A stretch of DNA of 64,000 nucleotides, from the NCBI RefSeq assembly GCF_910591885.1, contig NC_063277.1, forward strand, positions 18,495,664-18,559,663. The letters run 5' to 3'. Made by a program: the position numbers and the translations under genes. Under the pieces are notes generated by a model that was not told where the DNA came from, did no database searches, and worked only from the letters and a program-made list of their open reading frames with translations. Positions 1 to 13,203 of this stretch are shown piece by piece (positions within the stretch are counted from its first letter, which is position 1; each line of letters starts with the position of its first letter). This DNA comes from Bombus terrestris. Lineage: Eukaryota > Arthropoda > Insecta > Hymenoptera > Apidae.

Positions 1-2340
1 TGCGGAACAAACAGTGGAACAGAGTTTTCTAAATCGTTTTGAAAATATTTCAAGCAATAAATTTGATTTACCTATAGCGATTTCTACATTTGCGTACGTT
101 TCATATCTGTACGTGTTGATTCGAATTAACTTTCTTTCTAACCCGTATGTATATACCTATATCGAATAGAAAATATTTCATGGAAAATGTCAATCGTATT
201 GATTTCAACCCTGTTCGGACATGATATAATAAATACGGTTCATCCACTCTTATGTTTCTTTTACTACTCGTGCAATACGTAATCAGGTTCGGTTGAAACT
301 TTTACGTAAAACGTAACTATTTCGGTATCATTGATTCGTTAAATTTCTAGTTGAAGCAGCTATAGCTGCATTTTAATGGTTCGTTCGATATTGTCGATCC
401 TTTATAGTGATTCTACACGAAGTTCAATAGTTATGTTTCCAAGAAATGGAAGAAAGGACGAAATATGGGGTTTCTCGAGGGAGAACGACAGGGAAGGATC
501 GGTTACAGACTGTTACGCTTTACGGTGCATTCGCGAGTCGCTCGTAACGGGCGCAGCTGATTAAATTCCGCGCGCTATAAGCCACAGCTGGAGACCGATT
601 AAAGATCTTCGTAAAAATGAATTCTCGCACGGGCGAAACTGCTGCTACTCCGCTCCAGCGAGATGTATGGAATTTATATTCTCGTACGGTTTGTTCGTAC
701 TTTTATATTTTTTCGGGACACGTTGGAAGCGACGATTTCTTGCCATGCTGGAATAACTGGATTCCGAATTTGAGGAATGTGTCGAAGAACGAAACGACGA
801 GAGGTTATTTCGTTGGACAGAGAGAATGGAAATTGGCTAGGAAATCTTTCGAGGACATGAAAAAGAATTCTGGTTCTACACGGTTAAAGGTTCGAATCTA
901 ATCTACTTTTACGCTCGAAGATATTCATGTTCTTCGAAGTAATTATTAAATATTCAAACCTGTTTCGTGTCTAGATTTACATTTACTTAAAATTATTATG
1001 TTTTTTCTCGAGGTACGAATGCAGTTAGATTCGAATTTATTTGCAATATACGCTTGGCACCGTCTCTAAATACGGCGCGTTTCGAGTCAAATGGCACGTG
1101 TACGAAGGCTTTATTGGGAAATCGGGATATAAGGTACTCGAGGAAAACTTAATCAAGTCGAGGCGCGTAAAGAAAGCTTCCTTTTCCTTCTGCGAAAGAT
1201 AGGAAGCGTCCCGGTGGCTCGTTAGAGCGCAAATCATCCAATCACGGCGGAAATTTCAATATTATAACGCGAAACACAACGCGTGTACGCGTGTTATTAA
1301 CGATATTAATAAGTACACGCGACTACGTACACCGAAGGGCCGGAAAGGGGACTCGGAGGATACTGGCCCGATGCCATGGAGAGGGAAACTCCGAGATTAC
1401 GGTACTTATGGAAATTAAAACTGCTCCCCAACAAATATTGGCGCGGGGCGACTTACGAAACTCTGAAGTTTAATCTTGAATTTGATTAAGCTTGTTCGCT
1501 TGCTCGTTCGCGTCCTCCTCCCCTTCCCAATGGGCGGAAAAGCGCCGCCACTCTCGTCCTTTAGCCGCGTTTCGCAATTAACTGACCGTGCCTGACATTG
1601 GTCCCTAATAAAACGAATACGTTTCGTCCGTGGCTCGTCAATTGGACGATCGATCGATCTTACGTTTCATCGTGAATTACTGTGCGATACTCGAAATAAA
1701 ATGTTTGTATAACGTTCGTTCTGAATATATAGGTAACGGAAAATTATCGAAGTTTCGCTAATTAATCGAAGATAGTAATTACAATTGAGCTAAAGTCAAC
1801 CTGACTGGAACTGATTCGTCCTTAACTATTAACTCTATAATTATGCAAGTTCTTGGTTAAGAAACAACTTGGTTAACGGGTTAAAGCAGATCAAGGCTTA
1901 CTCCAAGAGATTAAGAGGATCGCGTACATCGGTTCGATGGACGAGCAACGATTCCACAAGCGAGTACCGCCCTTTTTCCTCTCGCAACGGAAGTGGCGGA
2001 GGCGGAACAAGAGCGCGTTAATAATCCGTGAGGATTGGCGCGATGAGCGGGTAACAGTAGCTGAAATTATCCGAAATTTCGCAGGAATTGGTAGCGGAAG
2101 GGCGGTCCTCTGGCGCGCAGGAGCGAAATGGTCGCGGAGGGAAAGAGAAGAGCAGCGCATAATTTCGGTTCTCGCGCGACAAAACATCGCGGTCGACCCT
2201 TTGCGTAATTGGCGTCACACTGGTGTTTATGGCGCCACAACGAACCATGCGGCGGGTATTACGTGCACCCACAGCCACGCACACACCGCCAGACCGTATA
2301 CGCACGAGTATTCCGGTGTAACGTCCCGGTACAAGTAACG
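1..2340. other. No gene recognised (left end)
   Basis: I see no supported gene here. The sequence is AT-rich with CpG-richer patches around 1,350-1,560 and 1,900-2,300. Open frames of 60-158 codons (for example 617-901 plus, 1937-2338 plus and 2018-2494 minus) overlap each other on both strands. None has a recognisable domain or a convincing pair of splice sites, so they are read as chance frames. Confidence 0.6.
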
Positions 2341-2620
2341 TTACGCTAGATAGGGTAGCGCACGAGGACGTGCGCGCGCGCGCGCGCCCGCTCTCTCTTC
2401 GCTGATATACCGTCGTTTTCCGCTCCATTCGTGTATTTATACGCGTGCAGACGTTTCTGCACGGCCGACGGAACAAACACGGGAAACGCGACACGGCTGG
2501 TCACGCGGTTCACGCGAATACCGCGGAGCTACGCGACACCGCAAAACTGAAACTCCTCCCTCTGGCGTCGAACCGCTGCCATCGGACTCAGGTAACACGG
2601 AGTACCCTCGGTTAACGAGT
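2341..2620 (+). promoter_or_regulatory. CpG-dense patch with TATA-like box and donor-like site
   Basis: CpG density rises sharply here. It contains (GC)8 at 2372-2387, a TATTTATA string at 2434-2441 and a CAG/GTAACA donor-like site at 2591/2592. That order (TATA-like box, about 150 bp of CpG-rich DNA, donor) could fit a plus-strand promoter with a short non-coding first exon. No clear initiator is visible about 30 bp after the TATA-like string, and the donor is only average. It may equally be a CpG-rich conserved element or nothing. Confidence 0.15.
2372..2387. repeat. (GC)8 dinucleotide repeat
   Basis: Sixteen alternating G and C bases lie inside a CpG-dense patch. Alternating purine-pyrimidine GC runs can adopt Z-DNA; here it is simply a short microsatellite. 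Confidence 0.9.
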
Positions 2621-3128
2621 TCCCGACAAACGCCTCTACATCGTTTTCGAGGCTGCTGTTTATTACCACTGTAATTATATAAGCTTTATTCGTATTCGAT
2701 CCAGTAACAAGTAAAATGTTCCTTCGTCCGATAATATAAATCTATAAAGTGATTATTTGGCACTCGTGGCACCAGTTATAAACAACCGATCGCAGATAAT
2801 AAGCGGACGCGATACATTCTACCAGGCATCGACCACAGACTCGCATAAAGCCCTCAACGACTCTCGGAATCGCGATTCGTACGCAAGATACGTACAATCA
2901 ATGTTTGCAGACGCTCGCCATACTCGCAGCTGCTCGAGCAACACGTGTGCAGCTGCATCGTGGCATCTCATAACGCGGTCGCTTCTCCACCATCCGCTAC
3001 CCCCGGAGTCGAGCGAACGTAAAACCAAGAAAAAGGAGCGCAACCGACGGGAAAATAGGGACAACGGAGATTCATATGCGCGGTAGAACGAGGAGACTCG
3101 AACGAGGGAAATGAGGGAAAGGCAAGTG

Positions 3129-3130
<2 letters not shown>

Positions 3131-3175
<45 letters not shown>

Positions 3176-3198
3176 GAGAAGGAGGAAGAGAGAGAGGG
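3131..3198. repeat. (AG)21 microsatellite with imperfect GA tail
   Basis: A perfect AG run covers 3131-3172. After a TG interruption, GA/GGA-rich sequence continues to about 3198. Read on the minus strand it yields a serine/leucine-repeat open frame, which is an artefact of the repeat. Confidence 0.97.
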
Positions 3199-6100
3199 CG
3201 TTCAAACACTGATAAGAGACTCAATTATCGAACTATCACAGGGAGGCTCGTTCCGTTTGCATTTCCAATTATTTGCTGGGAAACGGTCTGCCAATACCGG
3301 GTACTCTCGATAACGCTGCCCTCTCGCTTCTCGAGCTGCCTCCGCTAACGGCTTTCCACAACCTCTCCTTCATTCTGTCTCTTTTCTGTTTTTCCCAGAG
3401 CCACTATGCTCGTCTCGCTCCTCGTGACAGACCATTTGACTTGCTCGCGCCGCGATTCGCGAGTCGCTCGCATCATCCTCGCGACCCACCCCTAACTTGT
3501 CCTCCTCTGATACGGATACCATCGTCCACGGAAAATGCCGTATAATTACGTAAATCGGATTAACGATTTATAATCGTCCGCGTCATGGCAGATTAATTGG
3601 ACAAATTCCTCGTTCGATGATTTCGAGTTTCCAACGAGGTGACGTGTTTCGACGGGATTTATGATTTTGGACTTTTGACATTTTGGCGGGTTTGACGCCT
3701 TCAGCGGCGAGTAACTTTCGCGAACGTACGCATCCGGAGACCGAGCTTTCTCGAGCGATAATTTCTCCAAATTTATCAAAATTAGATCCACGGTATTAAA
3801 ATATTCGCTTATTGCGAACGAACGGAACAACTTTTAATTTGATAATTTACTAACAACTTCAGCATTTTAAAGTTCGTTGCTGTATACATACTTACAGGAA
3901 TCGTGCATTTCGTAACACGATGGAACGTATTAATACTTGAATTTGCGGCTATTATCATGTTATTCAAATTTAATATGAAATTAACCAATTTGATTATTTG
4001 TGATTAATGCAAATTGCGGTTTGAAATTCACGTTCCATAGTGAATTATCGGAAATAATTTGAGAAACAAACTGTGCGTGATATATGTATAACACATTTCG
4101 ATAGATACGTAACAGTATATCCTTCAAATATTCTTTTCTCATTTCTAATTACAATATAATTATTATTCAACACGAACAATTATCGTGCCCCTCATTATTC
4201 AAAGCCGTGACATTTAATTTTAAACGTTATTAACCATAAAACATCCCATCCAAATAGCTCAAATCTATCAGATATAACGATTTTCATTCATCGTCTCTCC
4301 GTTTAACAATGGAACATTCTCGACAATAGAATTTGCGACGTTAGGAACCTTTCAAATTCAATTTTTCCTCGTTCAAAGTAATACAGAAACCTTTATTAAA
4401 TCTCTTCCAGATTGCAATCGACGAGTTCTTACGAATACGAACGCTTCTCGGAGCACGTACATACGTTCATATAACGCATAAACTGAATTATTTCCAAGTG
4501 TATTCTTATCGTACTCGATCAGTTTACTTGTGAATACGTAATCGCGAAGCAAAATTTTTGTTTTGGAATTAATCTGGATCAACGAGGGCGTAATATCGAA
4601 CTTGATCCCATTAGGAGTCTTCGGTGGCTCCTTGGACATCTGAAATTTACAATTTACCATTTCCCTTCGGTCTTTTAAAAGTCTAGCCAAGGAAAAGTTC
4701 TCCTTCTTCGAACGATAATCTCCATCCTCCGAGCCAGGATTAACGACTTATAGCGTCCCGATTAGTTTTCCGAACTCATAATTTAAGAACGCTTCTCCCA
4801 TCGCGAGATTCTTTCAGGTAAAAGATCTTCCCTCGTGTTTCCATTTGGCATTAACGTCCTTAATCGATATTATCGGACGATATTATAGGATATCGGGTGT
4901 AACAGATTTGTCGTGCGGAAACATCGTGGAAACGTAATCGAGACAGTCGTTTTATCGCGAATCTTGGAACGCTGACAAACGCGGCCAAACCAGCCAAACG
5001 GGATATTTTCGAAGCGTGACACCTGATACCGAATATTCGAACGACGGGCAGGAGGCTCGATGAAGAAGAGCGAATGATCTTTGAAACGCAAACATGTTTT
5101 GGCCCTTTGATTCGCCAGACCCGTGACACGCGTGATTTATGCTCGTTTCTATTTACTGGGCGATATTTGAACTCGTTCGTATTAGAGGAGATCGATGTAG
5201 AAATGCGAGGAAATGTTTGTAGAAAATGGAAATAACAGTTCTTTGACAAGAGGAGACCAACGATTAGATTACGAACGATATAAACGATTATAAATAAAAG
5301 TACATAGCAAGTTACTAGATTTCTACGTAAAAGAATTAATAACTTTGACATTGTACAAATTACCATACCGCAAGACTTTATTAAACATAACGTTTCTTCA
5401 AGTTTTGAAACAAAAGTTACCAGCTGACTGGCGTTTTACGACGAAACTCGAAACTCGAACAATTACGAAGGAATGTATATTCATATATATCGACAAATAT
5501 AAGTGATTAACAGTGATTTCAGTTAATAAAAAGATACAGACGATACAAAGTTCTTTGTAAACGCCCCATATTTTTATGAAATCGTTCGCGCGAAGACCAA
5601 GCGAATCGATTCATACGTTCTTCGTCAACCCTGACATTTCTCGATAAAGCTCGTTTTTGTTGACCAATTCGACAGTTTTTTACTCCGATTCCGTCGCTTT
5701 GAGAGCGCGTCATTAATTTCACCGATTGTCAGATCTGCTGTGTAAAAGGACAGAGAGAAAGGCAGAGAGAGAAACAGGGGAGGGGTAGTGAGAATGGTAA
5801 AGAGACCGATTGGCACGGATACGCTGATCATCCTCGATATACGAACTCTTCCTACCCATACCCAACGCCGCTAAAGGGGAGATGACTGTGAAATTCGCGT
5901 TTATCCGTCGACGACGACGACCCGTAAACTGGACCGAATCGATACGAACAGATCGACTTCTCGCGTGTTATGGAAATATCAACTTCCAAACGGTAAGACA
6001 TCAAAAGTCCAAGTTGATGCATTTTTTAAATTCATAGGTTCCATGGAATATGTAGCGATTCCAAACTTTTGCCTTCGCAAATACATACGTTTTGTCTCCC

Positions 6101-6222
6101 TGAATGCAAAAATCCTACGTCGAAACGACTGGACCTCGAGTTTTAAACGTAATGTTGCAAAAAAAGTGGAAAACTATCTTTCATCCTGATTAAAGTCACT
6201 ATATATGTACGTACATCCGCAC

Positions 6223-6246
6223 AGCAGATTGCCAAGCAGATTGCCA
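6223..6246. repeat. Two-copy 12-bp tandem duplication
   Basis: The unit AGCAGATTGCCA occurs twice head to tail, a simple slippage-type duplication. Confidence 0.9.
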
Positions 6247-7300
6247 AAGAAACTGTCGTGTCCACTTATCGCAAAATATCGATCGCTCGCTGATCGTTTC
6301 GCGTTACGATCGTTCGAACCGAAACGTGAATGGGTTGGCGGATGGAACGTCGATGGAACAGGAGGGTTGACGAAAGAGGGATGGTACGTTGGCCGTTTGA
6401 ATATCGGTCCTCGTGCATGTCACCATCGCGTCAAAGTGATTTTTATGCGGATGAGTCAGGATCTTTATTCGAGAGGGCACGCGGAAATGGATTCACGAGG
6501 CTACACGCGCAGATTTAATACGCAATAACGAATCTGCTGTCGCGCTTGGAGGCAGGAAGAATCGGTTGACAAATTTCGCGTTCACCCCAGTCCCCGTGAA
6601 ATCGAACAGGCTCCGCGGCGGCCTGCTGTAAATTCGCGTTTGATGTCAGTCCGCGTCAGTTCGCATGATTAATGTCCCGTGGCCCCGTGGAACATGGAGG
6701 GACGCGACGACGCGACACCGACGACTTCTCGTCCAGAGCCATCACTGCCTCCTCCGGCCACGCGAGGCCGCCGCCACGGCATGGCTTTCCCCTCCGCGAA
6801 TTTTAATCACCTCCGAGCGGACACGCGGGAGAACGCGGCAGAAAAGAGCACGATGGATTTCGCGGCGACTGATGCGCCGCTTTATTTCGTTAACGTTTCA
6901 ATCGATCATCGTACACCCATGGGATCGAGCCGCCGCACTCTGTTCCCTTGTCTCCCCTTTCTGCTTCCAAGTTTCGTTCTCGCTTCGCGTTATTCTTCGT
7001 CTCTTTCCTTCTCTCTTTTTCGGCGGGTGGTTGCCGAAAATGGTGGTGGTTCGGTTGCAAGTAAATTTTACGCAGATCGGCCGTTGTATCGTCGACGAGG
7101 TCGGGACTGAAGAGACAGGGATCTTCGGTCATCGCGTGAAAGTAAAAATCTTCGAAAAATGTTGCCTCTCTTCAATTTAAATCAACTCGATGACGCGTCA
7201 ATATTTAATTATGCCTGATCTTGTAGCTACGTGTTAGCGGCGACTTCTCTCTAGGGAAGATGAGGTCGTTGCCGAGGAACGCGTGCACCGAGACGATGAC

Positions 7301-7330
7301 TCGGGGTCACTCGGGGTCACTCGGGCTCAC
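7301..7330. repeat. Three-copy 10-bp tandem repeat
   Basis: The unit TCGGGGTCAC is present three times, the last copy with one G-to-C change. A 3'-splice-like pyrimidine stretch ending in CTCTCTCTAG lies about 55 bp upstream, and one frame from there stays open for about 34 codons through the repeat. This is probably chance. Confidence 0.9.
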
Positions 7331-10000
7331 GATGCTCCGATAGCGATAAGAGTTTTCTAGAAAGATTTTGGCCACGGAATCAGCAGCATGATGAATTCTC
7401 CGGCAAGAAGGTCGAGTCGAAAAAAACTTAGCACTTATGCCAGAACCTTCGTGAGATCGAGAAATTCGTATCTGTATTATGTAACGCGCAACGATGCTCT
7501 TTTGAGTATAACGCGTCTCAGAGTAAAGTGAACAAATTTGGAAGAAATTACACGCGCCGTTTTGAACATCTTGCGTATTTTTAAAACAGGATTAAGCGTG
7601 GTAGCGTAAGACCAATTAGTCACTTCACCGCTGAAGCTTTTAAAAATCTTGATGTTTTAAGGCTGAAGATCTTTCCAAAACGTTCGAAACTTTCCAGACT
7701 TCTGGGACATTGAAGTTCGTTAAGCCTATTGAATCTTGCAAAATTTTTCAACACCTCCGGGAACTTTTAATTTCGAATCACGTTTGAAGCAATTTGAACT
7801 TTCTCCTCGACCAAAGAGTATGGAAAAGTTTGCAAGAAAATTGAGTGGCTATTACCGCGAACGCATGTTTTCGAGTAACTATCGCTATTATAACTGCTAT
7901 TCAATACGCAAACACTTCGACAAGTTTTAAAAGTTTCTAATTTTCAACGAATCAGAAGGATCAAATGGATGAATAAAATAACGTTGTTGCAATATGTGAT
8001 GATCTATGTATATATAATATTGTAGTTTATTAACTAATAACAACTTGTTTGATAACTTCACCATCGATCTTGAAAATTTTAATCTCTCTCTCTCTCTCTC
8101 TCTCTCTCCTACCATACAAAAGCATCCTTGAAACCTCTTGAAAAGAAAAAAATTAAACACCTCTTTTATCACTCTCTCTAAAACGAAACAATTTAAGTCA
8201 TCCAGTTTGCTGTTTAAACAGGATTACAGTCAGATTTGGATAGTCGCGTAACGAAGGATCGTGCAAAAGCTATAACGCGAAGAACTACCCGACCGCAATC
8301 TCAAATTCCGAATTTGTTAAAATTTCGCGTTTTGTCGAACTCGTACTTTACATATAGGTTGCGAAAAACGTTTGAGAGGTGATACGTTGAGGAAGTCGGT
8401 CGAGCCTGCTACGTTATATTTTTCCTGGAAAATATCAACTTTACTTCGGTGGTGGACAATTTCGCGTGGATAACGCGCCGGAGAATAGGAGATTGAAAAA
8501 CGCGAAGCTCGCGTTGGTGCGGCCTCGGTGACCAACGAAACGGGAACGACGATTTTACGAACGATCGACACAACCATCGGAGTTATTTTCCTTGCGCGCC
8601 GCAATTTCAACCACGTCGCGTGGAAAATACCAAAGTCGGCTTGAGATACGAGAGAATCAAAAGCCTGAACGTTCAGTAATTAGCTTCGTTTCGCGTTTAT
8701 CGCGAAATTCGGGCGTAATGTCGGCGAAACAGACCAATTCGCAGCGGCAAACGCGATATCGTCGTAAAACTTTCCTCTCCCTGTGTTCGGTCTGTAACAA
8801 CGACCAACGCAATTCGTAATTTGTAGGCCGAAGAAAGCGGAATAGATGGAGGAAATGTCGAATCGGAACGGCACGACGAGAGGGATGGTAATAAGAGTCC
8901 GACTAATCTCAGTTAAGAAGAGCAAATAATCAACCGGAGTGAATGACTGGCAATTTAATCAGACGTTGGCCAAGATTTTGAATTAAACCTCTACCGCAGC
9001 TGGTGGCCATTTAATCTGGATAGTAAATTCAGAAACTCTACTGGCTGCTAATTCGCGAGAAAAATTCGCGTTACATTAAATAATCTCGCTCGGTAAGAGG
9101 GAAAGACGCGTTTTGTTCATCTTTCTTCCGTGAAAAATAATGGCTCGGCGACGATATCCGAAATTGGCTTATAAACCGTACGCTGGCGTTTTCATTCTTT
9201 CATTTGGGAGCACGCAGACACGCATGGTTAAACGCAAGTTACGTTCTTCCGTTCTAGCGAAGAAATATGTTTGCTGCTTTTTAAAAAGAAGATGAGTCGA
9301 AGCAGCATAGTTGGTACGGGAATACTAAGAATACTATAGCTAATTCAAAAACATTAAGAACAATGCGATATTCTAAAATTTTAAAAGACGCACAAACGAA
9401 ATACGACATTAGACTAGGTTAAATCAAAATCCACATACACACTTAATATCGTAGCTCTTTATCGACACGTAGCACATCTAATTATTTTAAACGAGCGTAT
9501 TATCACCTTTCTTTTAAAAGTTATCAGGAAGTATTATCAATTTAAGTCAACGAAACGTACATTCCACCTTAAATAATTCGAATAAAATAAAAATTACGAT
9601 CAAACAAGAACCTTATTTATATCAATTAAGATCAAATAAAACTTGATCGAATTGAAAAGTAATGCGATAGCTATAATAATATCCACTGTTAACGAAGCAG
9701 AGTTCCGAATAAAGGTTTACTTTTCGCTCTCAGCAACGCGTTTTTCCTGCGAATCTCATGCTAAACGAAGGACCTCGTCGTTGCTGAACGTTGGACCGTC
9801 ATTTGTCAATATTATGGCGTACAACCAAACGAAAACGAAGACAGACTGGCAAAAGGCGCGCAATTATCACCGACTTTCGCGTTGGCCAGCGTTTGCCAAG
9901 GAGGACCAACGTCCACCACGTTAAAAGCACAGCGATCGTGGACGCGGTGGAATTTTCTAAGATCGTAAACAATCGCTGCTCGTTACTAGGCACGGTAACT
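7331..10000. other. No gene recognised
   Basis: No supported gene. The only repeat is a TC microsatellite at 8083-8108. Sequence at 8,330-8,920 is moderately CpG-rich with short frames open on both strands. Sequence at 9,300-9,660 is AT-rich and featureless. Confidence 0.6.
8083..8108. repeat. (TC)13 microsatellite
   Basis: Thirteen perfect TC units. On the minus strand they encode an Arg-Glu run in a chance frame. Confidence 0.97.
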
Positions 10001-10006
10001 CGATAG

Positions 10007-10103
10007 CCGGTCCCTTAATGAGCGTTTTCAGCGCGCTGCTAAAGAAGTATTTGCACAAAACTGCGCAGCTAATCGGAGCCTAATTAAATAAGGGAGGGAC
10101 CGG
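10007..10103. repeat. Inverted-repeat element, 8-bp arms
   Basis: The arms CCGGTCCC (10007-10014) and GGGACCGG (10096-10103) are exact reverse complements. They are bordered inside by TTAAT (left) and ATTAAATAA (right). The 80-bp interior holds two small palindromes, AGCGCGCT and CTGCGCAG. It looks like a compact structured or protein-bound element, not a transposon end, since no coding part or target-site duplication is seen. Function unknown. Confidence 0.35.
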
Positions 10104-10475
10104 TCGGTACCTGGTAAGAATGAAAAACAAACGAGTAACTGAGTAAATAGCCGTTAACGAAGCGTTTGTTTGCTACGAAATTACGACCAGGAAATCGATA
10201 TTTTCTATCTTGGAGCGATTAAAACGGACCGATTACTGCTCTAACGGCAGACGATTCTTCCGGGTGTTGAGAACGAATATCTTTAGAGATCGTTAAGCTA
10301 ATATTCTTCTTCTGATTCGGACCATGTTTTCTACAGAAGCAGAATGTTTTCTACTAATAATATAATTCAACTCCTTGTCTGACGATACGCGTTAAATTCG
10401 TGCTAGAGACGACGACTCAACTACGATAAATATTTCGTTTGTTCTTAAATCCTCAAACGCTAATGACCGATGCTT

Positions 10476-10694
10476 TTAAATTTTTCGTCGCCACTTGTTC
10501 AAACCTATCGCTGTCGAAAATTTCTCTTTTAAAATTCCGCGTCCATCGAGAAATCCAAGAAGACGTATTAAAGTCTGGCAAAAGTTAACGATTCCTTCCA
10601 AAGAACTAATAACCTTCCAAATAAAAGTGAGAGAAAAAAGAAAGGAAAGAGAAAGAGAACGAAACCTCCAGGTACGCGTAGCGTAGGCTGGCCC
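10476..10694 (-). other. Possible minus-strand exon after strong acceptor (low support)
   Basis: On the minus strand a good 3' splice site, TTATTTTTGCAG, ends at 10695. The first frame after it stays open for 72 codons to a stop at 10476. The predicted peptide has a hydrophobic Phe/Leu/Ile-rich middle, but part of that comes from a purine-rich low-complexity stretch at 10620-10665, so translation may be accidental. No domain is recognised and no AATAAA lies just downstream. It sits downstream, on the minus strand, of recursive site A near 13.2 kb, so it could be a terminal or cassette exon of the same transcript. That is inference. Confidence 0.12.
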
Positions 10695-10731
10695 CTGCAA
10701 AAATAATGACCGCGGGATTTTTAAGAAGGTC

Positions 10732-11104
10732 GTGGGAAAAGGGACGGCTGAACGGTCACGAATCGCGTTATCTCATTCTATCGGTGGCCGCCCCTTCGAA
10801 CCTCGAAGGCCAGAGAGAGCCTCGGTACCGAACCTTCCCAAATTAGGCACCGAATTCTCACCCGACCGGCACCTCGCTGCCCTTTCTGCTCCCGTGCACG
10901 TGGAGCAGAGTCAACGGCCCGTTATCGCGGTCGGAGATCGAGAGGCAGGCATTGCCCAGCCGAGACCACCTACGCTTCCCACGGCTCAGCCGAGCAACAC
11001 GAGGACGAGACGAAGAAACCGAACACGGAGAAGGATATGCACGAGCATTCGCGTGTTTCACCCTGAGATCGGGCAACCAGCGTTGCACGTCTTTTCATCG
11101 AAAG
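10732..11104 (+). other. CpG-rich block ending in a good donor (possible plus exon)
   Basis: A CpG-rich block that is open on the plus strand from 10732 to 11136 contains an AAAG/GTGAGA donor at 11104/11105. It could be a first or non-coding exon, but no promoter motif or matching acceptor is obvious. The minus strand is open over much of the same stretch, so the open frame alone carries no weight. The peptide (Arg/Pro-rich) matches nothing I recognise. Confidence 0.13.
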
Positions 11105-11136
11105 GTGAGAACCGATTGTTTGACTACTGCCACTGA

Positions 11137-13203
11137 CGGATCCTGCTCTTCAACTTCAATATGTAGGATCAAGGAAACTAGGCAACGAAGAAGCTATGGA
11201 TCCGAAGAGATTAATCGTAAACCTAAAATTTCTAGTGAAAATGTCAATAGAGTAAGTCACGAGAAATAAAACACCCAAGTAAGTTTAATTTTTAAAATTA
11301 TACTATTTGAAGATTATTTTCTTAAGAGGTTTCAGGGTATTTGGAGCTTTTTTTTTTTCTAGCGAGCCTATGTATTTTTATCCCATTGCGTCGAAACTGA
11401 TGTCAAGACAAATTCATTGCCTTGGTACGCTGTAACCTCGAAACAGGTCATTGGATCGCAACCATAGGAAGACGTGTCAGAAAAATACGATAATGCCGAT
11501 TTAACTTCGAAAAAGGGAATAATTTATCGGAAGTACTAATTCGGAACAACAGTATCCAGCGAAAGGCAGTGGAAGAAGTAAGAAGTAAGCGGTAGGGAAG
11601 AGCATCGAAAGTCAGGGCGCGGCATAGAGCGAAAAACGATCTTCGTGTATCGGTAGGTGACTCGGCAGTCCCAGCACGCTCGTTCGTGTTCGCTCGAGAA
11701 ATCACGAAGGCCACGGTATATACGAAACCAAGGCAAGGGTGGCAAACAAAAGGAAAGAAACGAGTTTATCGCGCAACGTCGCTCGCGGGAACGAGGAAAA
11801 TATAATTCGACTTGACGCGGGATAACCGTACATACGTTAGCCTGGCGTGTCGCGTGCACCCCGAATAGAAAGTTAACTCGAGTCCTGTCCAATTTGAAAA
11901 CATGCCCGACTGTGCGCTGGCAATCAAGTTACCTGGCCACTGGTGAAACGCCAGCTGGATCAAAGACAAAAGGGGAATCTTGTTAAGTAGACGACGTAAG
12001 AAAAGCACGAGTGACGTAGCTAAGAGCGAATTGCGAACGTAGCTTTCGATATTGCAGAGCTTTGATAAATGAACTTTAATTTAGAATTGATCTAAATCAT
12101 CTATAGGAAGATTTGGGATTTTAGATATTCTACAAGGTAGTTGAAAGTAGTACGAAACTCGAATAGTGACAAATTTGACATAAGCAACCCACGAAAAAGG
12201 AAACGCAAGTAATTAGTAATAGACAGCACTATGACTCGAAATAATTAACCTTCGATTAATGCAGGGTCTATATCTAGAATTTCATAGCATTCCACTGTAT
12301 TATTTTGCAAATATAAATGACTGACGATGACACTCTGACATTACGATCACGACAGCTGACCAAATAAAGGTATTGTCATAATTGGGAACATTCGTGCGAG
12401 GGCGGCGTTACCATGAATTTTTCTCGAAACGATAGTCAGAGACAGGCACCAGGTTCACCCGACAATGTACGTGAGCACATGCATCGTAACAAGAGGCAAC
12501 CGGTGTGATTTGTGACCGACCAAACTGCTTCACCGCGATGCCCGTCATTCCGTGATGCATCGTTGCGGCACGCGTCTGATGACGCAGCTACTACGCCTAC
12601 TATGCTTACCGCGGTCGTCTATTCGCGCGACACTGAGCGAGCAAGTGACCTCGCGAGTTCCAACGAAGGCACGTTTCTCAGAAACGTAGCTAACGAAACG
12701 GAGAATCTGACGGCACATTCGTAAATCGAACACGACGATATAAGTTCATTTATGTTTAAACGCTGAGTACTTAATTCCTCTGATCGTTTCTAAGAAGTTC
12801 CAGCTTTCAAAGAAGATGAACAATTAATAATCATGTTCTGGTATTCGTAATTCGATTTAGATTTCATTGCAAGAATCCCGAGATGAATAGAGTTTTCTTG
12901 ACGAAAAGTCGGTCGCAATTACATTCCATCGTTTACGTTGTCAGCGTAGAAAAATTGTGCTGACCGAGCAACATTAAAACAGAAGCATCGGGCTCAGATT
13001 ATCTAGTACCTATGATCTACCTATTATCTATTATCTACTCCACCATTGTTCCAACCAGATTCGAATCTGTCCCTTCACTGTACTCTGTACTACCCGAACA
13101 TTTTACCATTCAATGCGATATTCTTCTACTAGATAAGACAACATGGTTTGACTTACGAATCACGCGAAGATATCGAGCGCCATTAAGATTACGTTTCCAG
13201 ATC
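11137..13203. other. No gene recognised
   Basis: No supported gene. Overlapping minus-strand frames of 60-118 codons lie in 11.4-12.0 kb, without domains. A CAG/GTAACT donor-like site (minus) lies near 11,935. The stretch 12,000-12,500 is AT-rich and featureless. Confidence 0.6.

Larger units (their letters stand above)
2621..7200. other. No gene recognised
   Basis: No supported gene. The block holds an AG microsatellite at 3131-3198 and a 12-bp tandem duplication at 6223-6246. At 6541-7110 a CpG-rich stretch has two plus frames and one minus frame of 80-171 codons that mostly overlap, the pattern expected when GC content rises and stops become rare. A TTTCAG/GTAAAA junction at 4817/4818 (plus) is noted but weak. 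From 3,830 to 4,350 the sequence is AT-rich and featureless. Confidence 0.6.

Noticed and set aside
2819..3205. Minus-strand frame with a long Ser-Leu repeat
   Set aside because: It is the translation of the AG microsatellite at 3131-3198.
4801..4830. Plus-strand AG/GT junction (TTCTTTCAG then GTAAAA) as a recursive site
   Set aside because: The pyrimidine tract is short and broken, the donor is weak and the strand is opposite to the strong pair.
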